Origin: Sorex araneus
Taxonomy: Eukaryota > Chordata > Mammalia > Eulipotyphla > Soricidae
DNA length: 64,000 nt
NCBI RefSeq assembly: GCF_027595985.1
Contig: NC_073307.1
Coordinates: 46,974,509 to 47,038,508 of the forward strand
Direction: 5' to 3'
The translations under genes were made by a program, and so were the position numbers. Numbering within the stretch: position 1 is the first letter of the stretch; every line of letters starts with the position of its first letter. Positions 46,001 through 54,492 of the stretch are shown here, piece after piece. Under the pieces are notes generated by a model. The model ran no database searches. It saw nothing but the letters and a program-made list of their open reading frames with translations, and was not told the origin of the DNA.

Positions 46001-49000
46001 ATTCTTAAATATCAACTTTTTAATATCAAAACAACACTACATAGTGAATAACGTTTACTTTTCTCTTCTTGTATAAACAATAAATCAGGAAAAATAAGGT
46101 CACTGCTAAACGAAAGTTTCTCATTTTAAAAGCAAACAACTAAAAGGAAAACTACTTAAAATTAGGTTTACAAAAGCCTAATCAGTTCATTATTTTCTGG
46201 CATCTTTTCAAGTTTCTTTAGCAGTCCTCTCTGCTTTGAATTTATAAATGAGTTTTAACATAAAATGAAAGTATTTTCATGAAGTCACATAATACCAAGG
46301 ATACAACCAAGCAGTTGCATTCATATAGTGAAAAAAAGAAACTAATCTTTGGTCGGTCATGCTGCCTTCTCAGGGTAACTCTATTTACACAATACACTCT
46401 ACTTAATACTTGTCCCTGTTTTAAGGAATGCAGCCTATTCTTCAAAGGCATATGTCAGTAAATGTTCCACTGGGCAAACTCCCTTCAGTATAAGTGTATT
46501 TTCTTCTGATATCAAAACCAAATGGTCATTTTAGTTTACAGTAATTGTAGCACCTCCCCCGCTCAATGGCTCACATTCTTTTTCCCTAAAAAAATTCACA
46601 AGACCACTTTATATCACAAACTAGTAAACCTATTATGTTTAGAGAATATAAACAACTTAATGAAAATTATTAAATGGCTAGACAATAAGCTGTGCAAAAT
46701 GATTAGTAAAAATGGGCACTAGAATTTCCTTATGTGCTTATACACCATCTCAACAACCAAGACCTAGTCACTAAAATTGATATTTCATTGTCTGTGAATG
46801 AAAGTGAATTTGAATTAATAAAACCGCACGTGGTACATTCTGGAATAATGCTGGGTATGTGTAGAACAGAATCACACACACCTATATTTACTTCTTGGAA
46901 TAATACTGAACTGTAAGCTAAAAATCCATCTGTTCAAAATTTATGTACCTAAATTTTCTGATTTAAAAAAATAGTTGTTTGGATCAGAGATCTAGTACAG
47001 CTGGTAAGGTGCTAGCTGTGCATGCCGTTGACCTGGATTCAACGCCCAGCACCACAGGATCAGGATCCCCTGAGCCCTCCCAGGAATGATCCCCGAACAC
47101 AGGCAGATGTTCTCATCATCGCCAGCTAGAGGCCCCAAACAAAAAATTTTCTTGCTGGGGGGTGGGAGGAGGCGGTGGTGGAGGAGAGATGGGCTGGGCC
47201 ACACTCAGTGGTTCTCAGGAGGGGTATTTCTCATTATGTGCTCAGGAAACTACTGGGGTTTGAACCAGCGTGGAAGGCCAACACAGCTATATGCAAGGTG
47301 AGTGCTTGACCTTCTGCCCTGTCTCTCTCTCATTCTCTGGCCTTATTTTCCCATGTTAGTTGGAAAATTCACAGTAAAAAAGTAACGGCCCGAAAGTGAA
47401 AGAAAATGTGATGAGTTGTGCTTAACATTATAAACATCTTCAGGAAATTATCTGAGAACTAACTATGCTCACCCTGCGAGATACCAAGTCATGGGTTATG
47501 TATTCGTTTGAATCATCTTCTGCAACACTAATGGGAATTGTCTGGTTAAGTGGCATAATGTTTCTTTCTGTATGATGGTGGAACACAATGTCTTCTAGTT
47601 CCGGGGAATAAAATGGCTCTGTAAGTGTTTTTTATTTTTACCATCTGGTTGTAGCAGCAAGAATTTCAAGTAAATTAATTTTAGATTTGAAGCGGGGTGG
47701 GTCAAAGTGAAGGGAAAAGGGGTTTGGTTTGTTTTTGGTCCACAACTGTGCTGCTCTGGAGATAATCCTGGCTTGGTGCTCAGGATCAAATAGAGGCCTC
47801 CAGCTTTAGCCCTTTGAGCTGTATCTTCCTAGCCCAAGAAATATCGGTTTGAAACCTGATCTATACTTACATGAAGTTTATTAGGAAGGGGAAGCAGAAT
47901 AAAGCAGAATCTATTCATCATACATCTTTGATACAAATTAATTTATACTGCATGTTTTAAAAAACTTAGTTTAACTTGTTTATTAAGTAAAAAATTTCAA
48001 TACTAGACCAATGAATCATTTTGTCATCAAGATTAGTTAGAGAGGTAAACATAGTCCTATTTCATTTAGAATTTTTTTCCTCTAAACTTTACAAGCTTTA
48101 AGCAAAAGCCACAGAAAAACATCTTAGTAATGTTATGTTTGCCAAGTATGTCTGAATAATGCCAACGTAAGAGGTGCTTGAGCAAGATCTATATTCTCCA
48201 GAATTAAAACAAAACAAAAATAATCAAAATGAAACAATAAAAAAGAAAAGCACATGAATTTGGGATTGAGGTTGGAATAGGAGACAGTTTCAGACCTGGT
48301 TTAATCCTGAGAAAGATGGGTCCTGAGAAGTACTAACAGTCATGCTTCTTTTCCTCTTCCCCACTGGAGATTCTAAACACTAAACAGACAATAGAGGGTG
48401 GCAGTGCATCAAACAGTATTGCTTACATTGCAACAATGGCCGGCGCAGACAGGCAACACCGAGGCATTAGAGAAAGAACAGGGTAGCCAAATGCCATCCT
48501 TCTTCCACCAAGCACTGTAGCTTCTCAGATTTCCAAATAATCACATACTCAAGAAGAACATTTGAATTCTGAAAAATACTTAAGGTTTTTAATGCCACTA
48601 TTTTGTGTCACTGCCTGAAACAGGGATAGCAATGGTGACATTTGGCTCTTTAATTTTAATCAAAAATGGGGAATTTAGATCTGCAATCTTTGGTACAATA
48701 ATCTGCCCTTCCCCCAAAAAAGGATTACATGGGGGGAAAAAATCTTCAGTAAGGAAGAGGTAGAAGGCATTTAGTCACCTTAAATTTTATTTCTATAAGC
48801 ATGCAGGGCTGTGATTACTGGGATAGATGAGCAAATTCACTAAATTTGGAGTGGTCACTCCTAAATATCAAATTCAGAACAATTTTCCAAATAAGAAATT
48901 TACTTTAAAAATCAACCTCAAAATCCCCCCAAAATATTCTTTTTTTCCCCCATGAACAAAAACTATTGGAACAAGTTAACGAAAGAATTCAGTCTCCTAC

Positions 49001-52000
49001 AACTGGCATTTTTCCAAACTACAATACAGAGAACACTAAAAACCAACTACATAAACAAAACAACTAATCTAAAATGTTCAAGAACATTTTGGATCTGAAT
49101 CTTAGTTTAGTAAAACCCTGTGCATCTTCTGCTAAAGGGCTTATTAGACTGTAACAGCAAGCAGCTCGACAATATTCTTTTAAAGATTTCTATAGGAAGG
49201 GCACAAGAGCCTAAAAAACTTTCATCACCAGGAAATTTGGACTTCCACACAACTACATGATTAACAAGGTACGTACTCTTAAAAGGGGGGAGGGGAGCAA
49301 AGAGGTACTACATAGGCCATTACTTAGCTTTAAGGCAAAAAAGGAAAAAAACAAAACAAAACATGTACTGCAATGTCAACATGCAGAACATGGATCACAT
49401 GAAGAATGGTTTTTAAGGGGGAAGAAAATGGTAAAGAGAGAGCTGGGAAATGGCCAGAAGATTGGGTTTAAACTGACAAAATGCCCCCCAAATTAAAAAT
49501 GATTACTTTCTATTTAAATCACCAGGTTTGCAAAAACTAAAAACCTGGATGCTTCAAAAAGAGAAGCCAGCATTTGGAAAAGGCAACTTATAAAAAAAAC
49601 ACTTTATTATTTAAAGCTCAGCTTTCAACAAAAAACTTCCTAAAACTTGATCAGACCAAACATGTCTCACACATTTACAAGTAACACCAGTTCTAATGGT
49701 CATGGCTCCAAGTTGGCATTCATACAGGCAAACAAAGGTAAACATTTATAGCTAGACCTAAAAACACCAAACATTCCCTAACAATTTAATAACTGGGAAT
49801 TCTCCTTCCAAAAACAAAACAGTAACAACATAAAAAAGGAAAAAAAAATTAATGAAAAGAAAACAAAAACAACCATAGAAAAAAAAAAAAAGCCCCCAAG
49901 TTGTCCTGAAGTTGAGAATTTCTATCAGATCATCAGATTATAACATGCTTTGTGCATTGCCAATGCTGCCTGTCTGCCCGAGCTCAACATTATATTGATA
50001 AATAAAGCAATTCACTCATTAAACTAATCAATGCAGAAAAAAAGTCAACACAATTAATTTCTAATTGCAATCATGCGTCACTAACTAACATAATCACCCC
50101 ATAAATTCAGAGACCACAATAAAATCTAGGTTTTTTTGTTTCACTTATCTTTTCCTTTGAAAGGGGAAAATGGAAAACCCACCCAACTTATCACCCAAAT
50201 AAACTATCATCTACTTTTACACAAATCTAAGGACTTAAGAATTCTCATTATCAACATGCTATAATCAGCACATGTTAACGTCATGGTGACAAATGGGTCA
50301 GTGGTCCCACACTGGCACAAGCACATACATAAATTATGAAAACCCACACTTCGAAGACCTAAGTTATAATCTGATTTTTAGTATTTAGAAAGAAAAGCAT
50401 ATGGGTTTTTTCCCCCTCACTATTCAACAAGTGCCTGAAAAACTGACACAATTTTTAATTGTTAAATAACATTATTGATTAAATTTCAATATAAAACCCT
50501 CAGGAATTTCACACTTCCACAAAGATCAATAATAACCTTGGTTAGATAAGTTGGAGATAATTTATTTTAAGTTACTAAGTTAATAGAGTTAGCTGATTTT
50601 CTAGCACAATCTCTTTGAAGCAATTACCAACAGCAAATTAAATTTCTATAACTTTTTAAAGGTTGAAGATATGCCAAAGCAATTCTTGGAAGATTATTTT
50701 ACTCTTTGTCCTTTCATGCAAAGAACATTTGACTAACCTTATTACAGTGACGCCCAATACCCATTAGGAAGTTATCTGGTTTAATGTCTCTGTGTATAAA
50801 ATTCTTTGTATGCACATATTCAATTCTACTGATCATCTGGAAAAAAAAAAAGAATAATTAAATTAAGTCATTTAATTGGAAAAAACAAGTTTCAATCTTT
50901 TCTTTTCAAGTCAGGTAACTTTAATAACTTTGTTTAGGCTTCACAAAGACCATGTGACCAGGTTCTCCAATCATCTCCAGATTGACTCATATATAAGTAT
51001 AAGCCTCTAGAGTCCTCTGACTTGTTCTTCCAATATTAATTATAAACATAACTGCATCTAGCCTAATGGGAAGAACCAGAGTTTTAATTTTTAAAGCGCA
51101 AAAGTAATCCTTCAGAAATAAAATGATGTTATTTTAATTCACTTTCCACTTTCAAGTCTATGCTACCATGAGACAACTAAGTTAAGTCAACCTGGTTTTA
51201 TTTCAATCTATTCCTATGCTCTTAGGAACACAAACCACTAAATATAGAACCTTATCACACACATCTACACTTGGGAGCAAAGGGTGTTGACCAATTGACT
51301 GATATATCAAAAGAAGCTGCATTTGATTCACTTTACTCTTGTTTGTGTCTTTAAATACACAGCCAGACCATTCCTGAAAAGCAAGAAAATGGCAACACAA
51401 ACATGTAACTGTCTCCTTTGTGTGCTTCCTGTATTCTTCCATGGTTTTCCTCTTCACTTTATTTCCTTGGAAATTTTCCCAATTTAACAAGTACTGAACT
51501 CACTTAAACTTTATTAACAGTTGACTAGAAATCATCTCATTCGGATTAACTATCAGTCTTTGTCCATGATTATATCTGGGGGATATGCAGACCACACCCA
51601 GAAGTCCTGAGGGAACAGTATGTATTGCCAAGGACTGAACCAGCTCCACACAGGAGTGGCAAGATAAGCGCCTTAATCCTTTTACATGTCTATCTTTCTG
51701 GGCCCCTCTTTTGGTTTCTCTGTTTCATGTCAAGTTTTAAGCAATCTTTGCACACAACAAATTCTTAATGTTTGCTATGTAAACATGTAATATAATATAT
51801 TCTGTATGTTATGTAAGTAAACTAAAAGCTTTGCTTCATTTCTCCTTTAAATGATCAAGTATCTTTTCAGTAAGCTACTTAAAAGTTGAATTTTAAAATG
51901 TTGTAAGACTACCAACATTATGTTCCTACCCTACCCATATGTCCTTGTTCTTCTCAGTAATATACATCAAGATTCTATTTTTTATTTGCCCTCATTTCCC

Positions 52001-54226
52001 CAGATTTTATTAGCATGCATATGAATTCTAAATCTATTCCTCTATCAAAGGCAAATCTGTAACTTTAGTTACATAGTTTAATAATCTCAAATGCAATAGA
52101 TGTATCTAATGTCCAAAGAACATCTTTAAGCTCAGCCACTAGCTTGTACATTAAAATCAGTAAAATCACCCGACTCATTTAAAGTTATATATTTGCCCTA
52201 GTAAAGGAACACCCATCATTAAACTGTGACTAATAACTCACTAGGAAAAGGTAGGGCAAAGATGATTATTGGCACAAAGTACAGATTACTTCAAGTGTTG
52301 CCTATCATTGACATAGCAAACCTTAGCTATCCTTTTTAAACAGCAAATGCTTTCTGTAACCTTCCCTGAATGATAATCTTTCTCTCCTATTATTGTACCC
52401 AAAGCAGACCTGACTGGGGCTGGAGCAATAGCATAGCAGGCAGGGTGTTTGCCTTGCATGTGGCTGACCCGGGTTGATTCCCAGCATCCCATATGGTCCC
52501 CTGAGCACTGCCGGGTTGATTCCTGAGTGCAAAGCCAGGAGTGACCCCTGGCATCGCCGGGTGTGACCCAAAACACAAACAAACAAACAAAAAAAACAAC
52601 AACCAAAGCAGACCTGACTATCAGAGAACCTTGAATATTTTGTCCTTTCCATTTTTCTGCACTAAACAAACGCTTTTAAAGGGAAGAGACTAGCACTTAT
52701 TTTTTTTCACCTGAGGTCCTAAATACTGTGCATGAATTCCTACTACTGAGCCTACAGAATACTCTTTTCATTAGGATTCACTCATATTAGTCAAAAAAAA
52801 GATTTTCGACCTCTAGACATGAATATACATTAAAAAAAAACCAACACCATAACATACTAATATTTGCTTGAGTCACACAATTTGTATATTACGCATAGGG
52901 AATAGAAAAGTAGGCGCTGATTACAGCACCTTGTAATTCCTTGAAATTTATGTTTTCAAAAGTCCTACCTCAAATACTAGTTATTTTTACCTTATTATGG
53001 CATCCACACTTTTGTTTTTGAGCCACACCTGGTAATGCTCAGGAGGATCACTCCTGGTGGTGCTCGAAGACCATATGCAACTCAGGGATGAACCTGGGCC
53101 AGCTGCATGCAAGGCAAGCTGCGCCATCTCTCCAGTCCTGTTTGTATCAACTTTTTAGTTAAGAAATGACATGCTCATGCACAGCATTTCTCATAAACAC
53201 ATTTCTGTATTTCCAACATTTTCTTGCCCTCAAAGGTAATGTTTTCTTTTGGTGATTTTGGGAAACACTCAACAATGCTCAGGAATCACTTGTGGCAATA
53301 CCAGGGAATTATCTGGTGCTGGTGATTCAACTCTGGAAGAGTTGTGTACAAGGCAAATGCCTTGAATCCCTCTAAATATTTTCCTGGCCCTCTTAAAGAT
53401 AACTTTGAGAAAATTGTAATTTGTACATTCGTTTACACTATCTTTTAGTCTATTATGTGTTCTCTGAAAGGGCTTCTTCACACCACCCTCCAATCATGAT
53501 TTTATTTAAATTTTATTTCCTTACGGCAAAAAAACCACATTATTACCCTCTGGTTTAAAAACAATTTAACCTTCAATAAATGCATGAATCTATTTCCCAT
53601 CTCCAAAATTTTACCCGTGGTTTTGATGAATTCTATTAATGGTCAAGAATTTTTATTACTTCAAACATCTACTTGCAGCAAAAAAATCTTTCCTTAAACA
53701 ATCTCAGAACCTAAGTAGTCCTCAAAAAGTATAGCTTTGTAAAGGTGTCAACTAACATTCACTATGCCTAATCAAATAAACTTTCTCTTCATATTCTTCT
53801 ATACTTTATAAATAGTACACTGAAGTGTTTCTTCAAACAAAATATTAAGAAACCTGATACATTCAACACTAAAAAACAATACCTTTCGTTTAATGGAACA
53901 CTTAAAAACTATTAATCCCACTGGTGGCAAAAAAAAAAACCCAGATTTTATCCTATACTTCCAGGAAAATATTTACAAGTTTACCAAAATAAGTGATTTT
54001 GCTAACTATGAAGTTAACAGTAATATATGAATATAATCGGTCTGGTTAATAAACATTTAATTTAGTGAGCTTTTTAGTATTCTCAAAATTTTTACATACC
54101 TGGTCGGCTAACATAAGTACAGTTTTCATTGTGAACCTTCTTGAACAGAAATTGAAGAGGTCTTCAAGGCTGGGTCCAAGGAGATCCATGACTAGCACAT
54201 TGTAATCTTTCTCCTGACCATACCAC
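28027..54226 (-). CDS. CSNK1A1: Casein kinase 1 alpha, spliced coding region (residues 78-337), 5' exons outside window
   Basis: CSNK1A1 encodes a constitutively active, monomeric Ser/Thr kinase. It phosphorylates beta-catenin at the priming Ser in the destruction complex and also acts on p53/MDM, circadian and NF-kB substrates in cytosol, spindle and nucleus. Eight constitutive coding exons plus the alternative L exon are visible on the minus strand: 54100-54226, 50738-50836, (48296-48379), 43571-43710, 41277-41355, 39721-39795, 37472-37578, 36520-36668 and 28027-28034. Reading frames join without a stop. The product matches mammalian CK1 alpha residue for residue as far as I can recall it, and shows [11 protein letters not shown] and the CK1-specific SIN motif. 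Intact introns exclude the intronless paralogue CSNK1A1L and processed pseudogenes. Exons 1-2, with the start codon, glycine-rich loop and ATP lysine, are upstream of base 64000. Known facts are family function; the exon map is read directly from the sequence. Confidence 0.97.
28208..28345 (-). mobile_element. SOR SINE, old copy
   Basis: CCTGGCTCTGCACTCAGGAA, GATGCTGGGGATCGAATC, GTGATCTCTCTGGTCC. Confidence 0.65.
28675..28860 (+). mobile_element. SOR SINE, old copy with C-rich insertion
   Basis: GGCCGAGAGAGCTAGTACAG head, and GAGCCCTGAGCACTGCTAGG after a CCCCACCCCCCGGGCCC stretch. Confidence 0.55.
29040..29213 (-). mobile_element. SOR SINE
   Basis: Perfect 12-bp duplication GGCCCCATTTTA (29028-29039, 29214-29225). 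Confidence 0.92.
29270..29697 (+). mobile_element. RTE-like LINE, 3' end, split by a SOR SINE
   Basis: After removing the nested SINE (29359-29549) and one copy of its duplication, the plus strand is open for about 60 codons. It shows [21 protein letters not shown] and [12 protein letters not shown] in order and stops at TGA 29687-29689. This conserved tail follows the reverse transcriptase in RTE-clade elements, especially of nematode type. Only about 8 bases follow the stop (TACAAGTGAT), as expected for RTE's very short 3' UTR. It is 5'-truncated, so it encodes no active enzyme. Confidence 0.8.
29359..29549 (+). mobile_element. SOR SINE inserted in the RTE-like LINE
   Basis: Perfect 9-bp duplication CCCTGAATG (29350-29358, 29550-29558), near-consensus body and A-rich tail. 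Confidence 0.96.
29698..29857 (-). mobile_element. SOR SINE abutting the LINE 3' end
   Basis: Starts TTTGGGTCACTCCTGGCAAT without a T-rich tail and ends GCTATTGCTCCAGC. The missing tail suggests the LINE junction lies in it. Confidence 0.85.
30365..30505 (+). mobile_element. SOR SINE, old copy
   Basis: CAGCTTTGATTCCTGACACC and CCTGAGCACAGCTGGGTGAG. Confidence 0.6.
30518..30668 (+). mobile_element. SINE, degenerate
   Basis: GGGCTGCACTGAGAGCTGCT and GGGAGTAGCCCCTGAATAGT, with AAAACAAAAC tail. Confidence 0.45.
31675..31860 (+). mobile_element. SOR SINE with small internal duplication
   Basis: GGGGCTGGAGAGATAATACAG head; GTAGCACAGTACATG is an extra insert before TTTGCCTTGCACAGG. Confidence 0.75.
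32013..32195 (+). mobile_element. SOR SINE, old copy
   Basis: CGGGACAGAAAGATAGCATC head and CTAGGAGTGATTCCTGACTG body. Confidence 0.65.
32237..32390 (+). mobile_element. SOR SINE, old copy
   Basis: TTGGAGCCAGAGAGATAAAT head and CCAAGAATGATCCCTGAGCA. Confidence 0.6.
33668..33852 (-). mobile_element. SOR SINE
   Basis: Perfect 14-bp duplication TTCATAGTATTTTA (33654-33667, 33853-33866). Confidence 0.95.
34395..34476 (+). mobile_element. SINE fragment
   Basis: GGGTCAGAGAAAAAGCCCCA and TACCTGGGTGCCCCTGGCAT. Confidence 0.4.
36148..36168. repeat. (GATT)n microsatellite
   Basis: Five GATT units, a short distance from exon 9. Confidence 0.9.
36277..36327. repeat. AT/ACAT-rich palindromic simple repeat
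   Basis: Mixed TATA, CATA and TGTA units able to fold on themselves. Confidence 0.85.
36520..36668 (-). CDS. CSNK1A1: CSNK1A1 exon 9: kinase end and C-terminal tail (residues 286 part-336 part)
   Basis: The 149-nt exon completes Arg286 and encodes [20 protein letters not shown], then a Gln/Ser/Thr-rich tail ending TKSNMK plus one base of Gly336. The acceptor is ATTTCCTAG and the main donor AAAG|GTTAGT. A second possible donor, CACAG|GCAAGC, lies 36 nt upstream (exon end at 36556). Both leave a single G, so both join in frame to GTTTCTGA of the last exon. They predict proteins ending ...TPTGF (325 residues) or ...SNMKGF (337 residues). Confidence 0.96.
36556..36561 (-). promoter_or_regulatory. 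CSNK1A1: Alternative GC-AG 5' splice site of CSNK1A1 exon 9
   Basis: On the minus strand the exon reads CCCACAG|GCAAGC. This is a GC-type donor with good complementarity to U1 apart from the GC. Use of it drops exactly 12 codons (Lys325-Gly336) and still gives a terminal Phe. The resulting 325/337 pair matches the known forms of CK1 alpha without and with the S insert. That this GC donor is the site used is my inference from length and phase. Confidence 0.7.
36669..37471 (-). other. CSNK1A1: CSNK1A1 intron 8 (803 bp)
   Basis: A short intron with donor GTTAGT and acceptor CTAG. No SINE was seen; it has an A-run plus G-run tract near 36932-36954. Confidence 0.85.
37472..37578 (-). CDS. CSNK1A1: CSNK1A1 exon 8 (residues 251-286 part)
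   Basis: The 107-nt exon encodes [20 protein letters not shown] to the first two bases of Arg286 ([11 protein letters not shown]). It contains the conserved [12 protein letters not shown] stretch and the terminal helix of the kinase domain. The acceptor is AAATTTTCAG and the donor CAG|GTTAGT. It is separated from the next coding exon by the shortest intron of the gene seen here (803 bp). Confidence 0.96.
37945..38053 (-). mobile_element. SINE, degenerate
   Basis: GATGTCAAGGATTAAAATGG and CTATTTATCTGGCCC. Confidence 0.35.
38246..38422 (-). mobile_element. SOR SINE
   Basis: Perfect 15-bp duplication TATTCTGAACTTCTT (38231-38245, 38423-38437). Confidence 0.96.
38535..38707 (-). mobile_element. 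SOR SINE
   Basis: Perfect 16-bp duplication AAGATCCCAACTTTTT (38519-38534, 38708-38723). Confidence 0.96.
38834..38875. repeat. Alternating pyrimidine-purine tract
   Basis: Forty-two bases alternate without a break: TG/TA units, then TGTG, CGCGCGCGCG, TGCG and CACACA. Confidence 0.95.
39045..39150 (-). mobile_element. SINE, degenerate
   Basis: CTGGGCCACACCCCGGGGTT and CTCCTGCATGCAAATCATG. Confidence 0.45.
39430..39530 (-). mobile_element. SINE, degenerate
   Basis: TTTTGGGGCCACACCAGGTA and GGAAGGCAAGTGCTCTACTA. Confidence 0.4.
39721..39795 (-). CDS. CSNK1A1: CSNK1A1 exon 7 (residues 226-250)
   Basis: The 75-nt exon has 25 whole codons, [20 protein letters not shown] to EVLCK. This lysine-rich surface segment of the kinase C-lobe contains the KISEKKM helix. 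The acceptor is TTATTTCCACAG and the donor AAG|GTAAGT. The exon is phase 0 on both sides, so skipping it would keep frame but delete part of the kinase fold. Confidence 0.96.
40322..40504 (+). mobile_element. SOR SINE with shortened 3' end and (CA)n tail
   Basis: Duplication AAAATACAAACACAA (40307-40321, 40505-40519). The body stops at AACCTCTGTGC and passes directly into AAAAC repeats and CACACA, omitting the usual GGGTGTGACCC end. Confidence 0.93.
40897..41145 (+). mobile_element. Degenerate SINE with internal (TG)n
   Basis: GGGCTGAAAACACAGCTCAA head. A (TG)n plus G-rich tract (41009-41042) sits in the body, then GGTATGACCCCAGAGG. Confidence 0.45.
41277..41355 (-). CDS. CSNK1A1: CSNK1A1 exon 6 (residues 199 part-225)
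   Basis: The 79-nt exon supplies the last base of Ser199, then 26 codons: [15 protein letters not shown] to LPWQGLK. This is helix F with the conserved RRDD-E element and the PWQGL segment of the C-lobe. The acceptor is TTTTCTAG and the donor AAG|GTAAAC. The neighbouring intron holds (TG)n and several old SINE copies, all clear of the splice sites. Confidence 0.96.
41680..41810 (+). mobile_element. SOR SINE, degenerate
   Basis: ACATCACATGGTCCCCAAAG and GGGAGTAACCTCTGAGTATC. Confidence 0.5.
41842..41975 (-). mobile_element. SOR SINE, degenerate
   Basis: GAGACCACATCTGAAAAGGC and GAACCTGGGTCAGCCACAGC. Confidence 0.5.
41997..42155 (-). mobile_element. SOR SINE, old copy
   Basis: CAGGGGTTACTCCTGATTTT and GATCAAACCTGGGTCAGCCG. 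Confidence 0.65.
42395..42502 (-). mobile_element. SOR SINE, degenerate
   Basis: ACTATACCCAGCAGTGCTCC and GGGGATCATGCAGGGAGAGA. Confidence 0.45.
42505..42672 (+). mobile_element. SOR SINE, old full-length copy
   Basis: GGGGCTGGGAGAGATAGTATAG head and CCTGAGTGCAGAGCCAGAAG. Confidence 0.75.
42770..42860 (+). mobile_element. tRNA-derived SINE fragment
   Basis: AGTTTAGTAGTAAAGCGTAT and CTCAGGTTCAAACCTGG resemble A and B boxes. Confidence 0.4.
43064..43226 (+). mobile_element. SOR SINE with small head deletion
   Basis: GGGGATGGAGCAATAGGTAGG lacks the CACAGCGGG segment; the rest is close to consensus. TCAATATA-type sequence flanks both ends. Confidence 0.9.
43571..43710 (-). CDS. CSNK1A1: CSNK1A1 exon 5: DFG and activation segment (residues 153-199 part)
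   Basis: The 140-nt exon encodes [20 protein letters not shown] through NAHLGIEQ plus two bases of Ser199. It carries the metal-binding Asp157 of DFG and the basic KKYRDNR patch that helps recognise acidic or pre-phosphorylated substrates. It also has the Ser189-Ile190-Asn191 (SIN) motif that replaces the APE motif in the CK1 family. The acceptor is TTTTCTTTTCAAG and the donor AAAG|GTAAGT. The split serine codon is completed by the first base of the next exon. Confidence 0.97.
44480..44782. mobile_element. Two degenerate SINE pieces
   Basis: A doubtful plus-oriented piece (GGGTGGAGTGACAGCACCGG) is followed by a minus-oriented one from about 44668 (GGTTATGCCCAGTGGTACTT to TTTCTGGCCCC). Confidence 0.4.
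45200..45369 (-). mobile_element. SOR SINE, old full-length copy
   Basis: GGGGGCCACACCTAGCAATG, GGGATCGAACCCATGTCAGC, CTCTCCAGTCCC. Confidence 0.75.
45562..45712 (-). mobile_element. SOR SINE, degenerate
   Basis: CAGGGATTACTCCTAGCAGG and GATCAGCCATGTGCAAGGCA. Confidence 0.55.
45757..45909 (-). mobile_element. SOR SINE, old copy
   Basis: AGCCACATCCGGCATTGCTC, GATTGAACCCAGGTCAGCCA, CTTTCTCCAGCCCC. Confidence 0.65.
46980..47335. mobile_element. Two old SINE copies, opposite orientation
   Basis: Plus copy to about 47145 (GGATCAGAGATCTAGTACAG, CTGGATTCAACGCCCAGCAC), then a minus copy from about 47190 (GGGCCACACTCAGTGGTTCT). Confidence 0.5.
47725..47835 (-). mobile_element. SINE, degenerate
   Basis: TTTTTGGTCCACAACTGTGC and GAGCTGTATCTTCCTAGCCC. 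It is the last repeat before the SINE-free block around the L exon. Confidence 0.45.
48296..48379 (-). CDS. CSNK1A1: CSNK1A1 alternative L exon (28-residue nuclear-localisation insert)
   Basis: The 84-nt exon is phase 0 at both ends and encodes exactly 28 residues beginning [13 protein letters not shown] and ending SGLNQ. In vertebrate CK1 alpha this is the L insert between Lys152 and Leu153, just before the DFG segment. Its PVGKRKR stretch acts as a nuclear-localisation signal in the long isoforms. The acceptor is TCTGTTTAG. The donor CAG|GTCTGAAA is weaker than the other donors in this gene, fitting regulated inclusion. It sits inside a SINE-poor intronic block. Identity is certain from the insert sequence; tissue regulation is inferred from the family. 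Confidence 0.95.
50738..50836 (-). CDS. CSNK1A1: CSNK1A1 exon 4: catalytic loop (residues 120-152)
   Basis: The 99-nt exon has 33 whole codons, from [13 protein letters not shown] to GIGRHCNK. It carries the catalytic loop HRDIKPDN, with proton acceptor Asp136, Lys138 and the metal-binding Asn141. The acceptor is preceded by a run of T's (ttttttttttccag) and the donor is AAG|GTTAGT. Phase is 0 at both ends, so the downstream partner can be either the L exon or the exon beginning Leu-Phe-Leu-Ile-Asp without a frame change. Confidence 0.97.
51578..51705 (-). mobile_element. SINE, degenerate
   Basis: CAGACCACACCCAGAAGTCC and CTATCTTTCTGGGCCC. Confidence 0.45.
52416..52602 (+). mobile_element. 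SOR SINE, young
   Basis: Perfect 17-bp duplication CCAAAGCAGACCTGACT (52399-52415, 52603-52619), with an (AAAC)n-like tail. Confidence 0.97.
53012..53140 (-). mobile_element. SOR SINE, old copy
   Basis: GAGCCACACCTGGTAATGCT and GCGCCATCTCTCCAGTCC. Confidence 0.6.
53248..53392 (-). mobile_element. SINE, degenerate
   Basis: CAACAATGCTCAGGAATCAC and AAATATTTTCCTGGCCC. Confidence 0.45.
54100..54226 (-). CDS. CSNK1A1: CSNK1A1 exon 3: hinge and start of C-lobe (residues 78-119)
   Basis: This exon is 127 nt: one base completing Arg77, then 42 codons from [20 protein letters not shown] to MLADQ. It holds the gatekeeper Met90, the hinge Asp-Leu-Leu and the LGPSLEDLF helix typical of the CK1 family. 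The acceptor reads ...TTGCTAG and the donor CAG|GTATGT on the minus strand. Exon numbering assumes the usual mammalian gene, in which residues 1-77 are encoded by two upstream exons. The exon ends in phase 0, directly compatible with the next exon starting ATGATCAGT. Confidence 0.97.
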
Positions 54227-54492
54227 CTAGCAAATGGGGAGGTGAAGGAAAGAGAAAGGTCATGATGAAAAAGCTGATCATCATTTATCACATTAAAAAA
54301 AAATTCTAGAACAGTAAGAATAAAATTATTTTCACTCTACGTTGATTTTTAAGATTCTTTTTCCTTTATTAAAAAATTCAATCACCGTAAATCACAAAAT
54401 GGCTACGTTTTCAATGCCTTCACCACTGTTCACTTCCCTCCACCATGTCCCTAGTTAGAAAGTTTTCTTCTGCTTAATGAACTCACTAACTA

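Larger units (their letters stand above)
43711..50737 (-). other. CSNK1A1: CSNK1A1 intron 4 (7.0 kb) containing the L exon
   Basis: If the L exon is used this splits into 48380-50737 and 43711-48295. Old SINE copies occupy parts of 44.5-45.9 and 47.0-47.85 kb. From about 47.85 kb to the end of the intron there is no recognisable SINE or LINE. Apart from the L exon I see no coding sequence in that stretch. Confidence 0.85.
50837..54099 (-). other. CSNK1A1: CSNK1A1 intron 3 (3.3 kb)
   Basis: AT-rich. Carries one young SOR SINE (52416-52602) and three degenerate copies (51.6, 53.0 and 53.25 kb). No other element was recognised. Confidence 0.85.

Noticed and set aside
51203..51490. 95-residue minus-strand frame in intron 3
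   Set aside because: No similarity recognised, no splice context, AT-rich intron; best explained by chance.
28027..54226. Possibility that the gene is CSNK1A1L or a processed pseudogene
   Set aside because: Introns with proper splice sites, the L exon and a full frame are present; CSNK1A1L is intronless.
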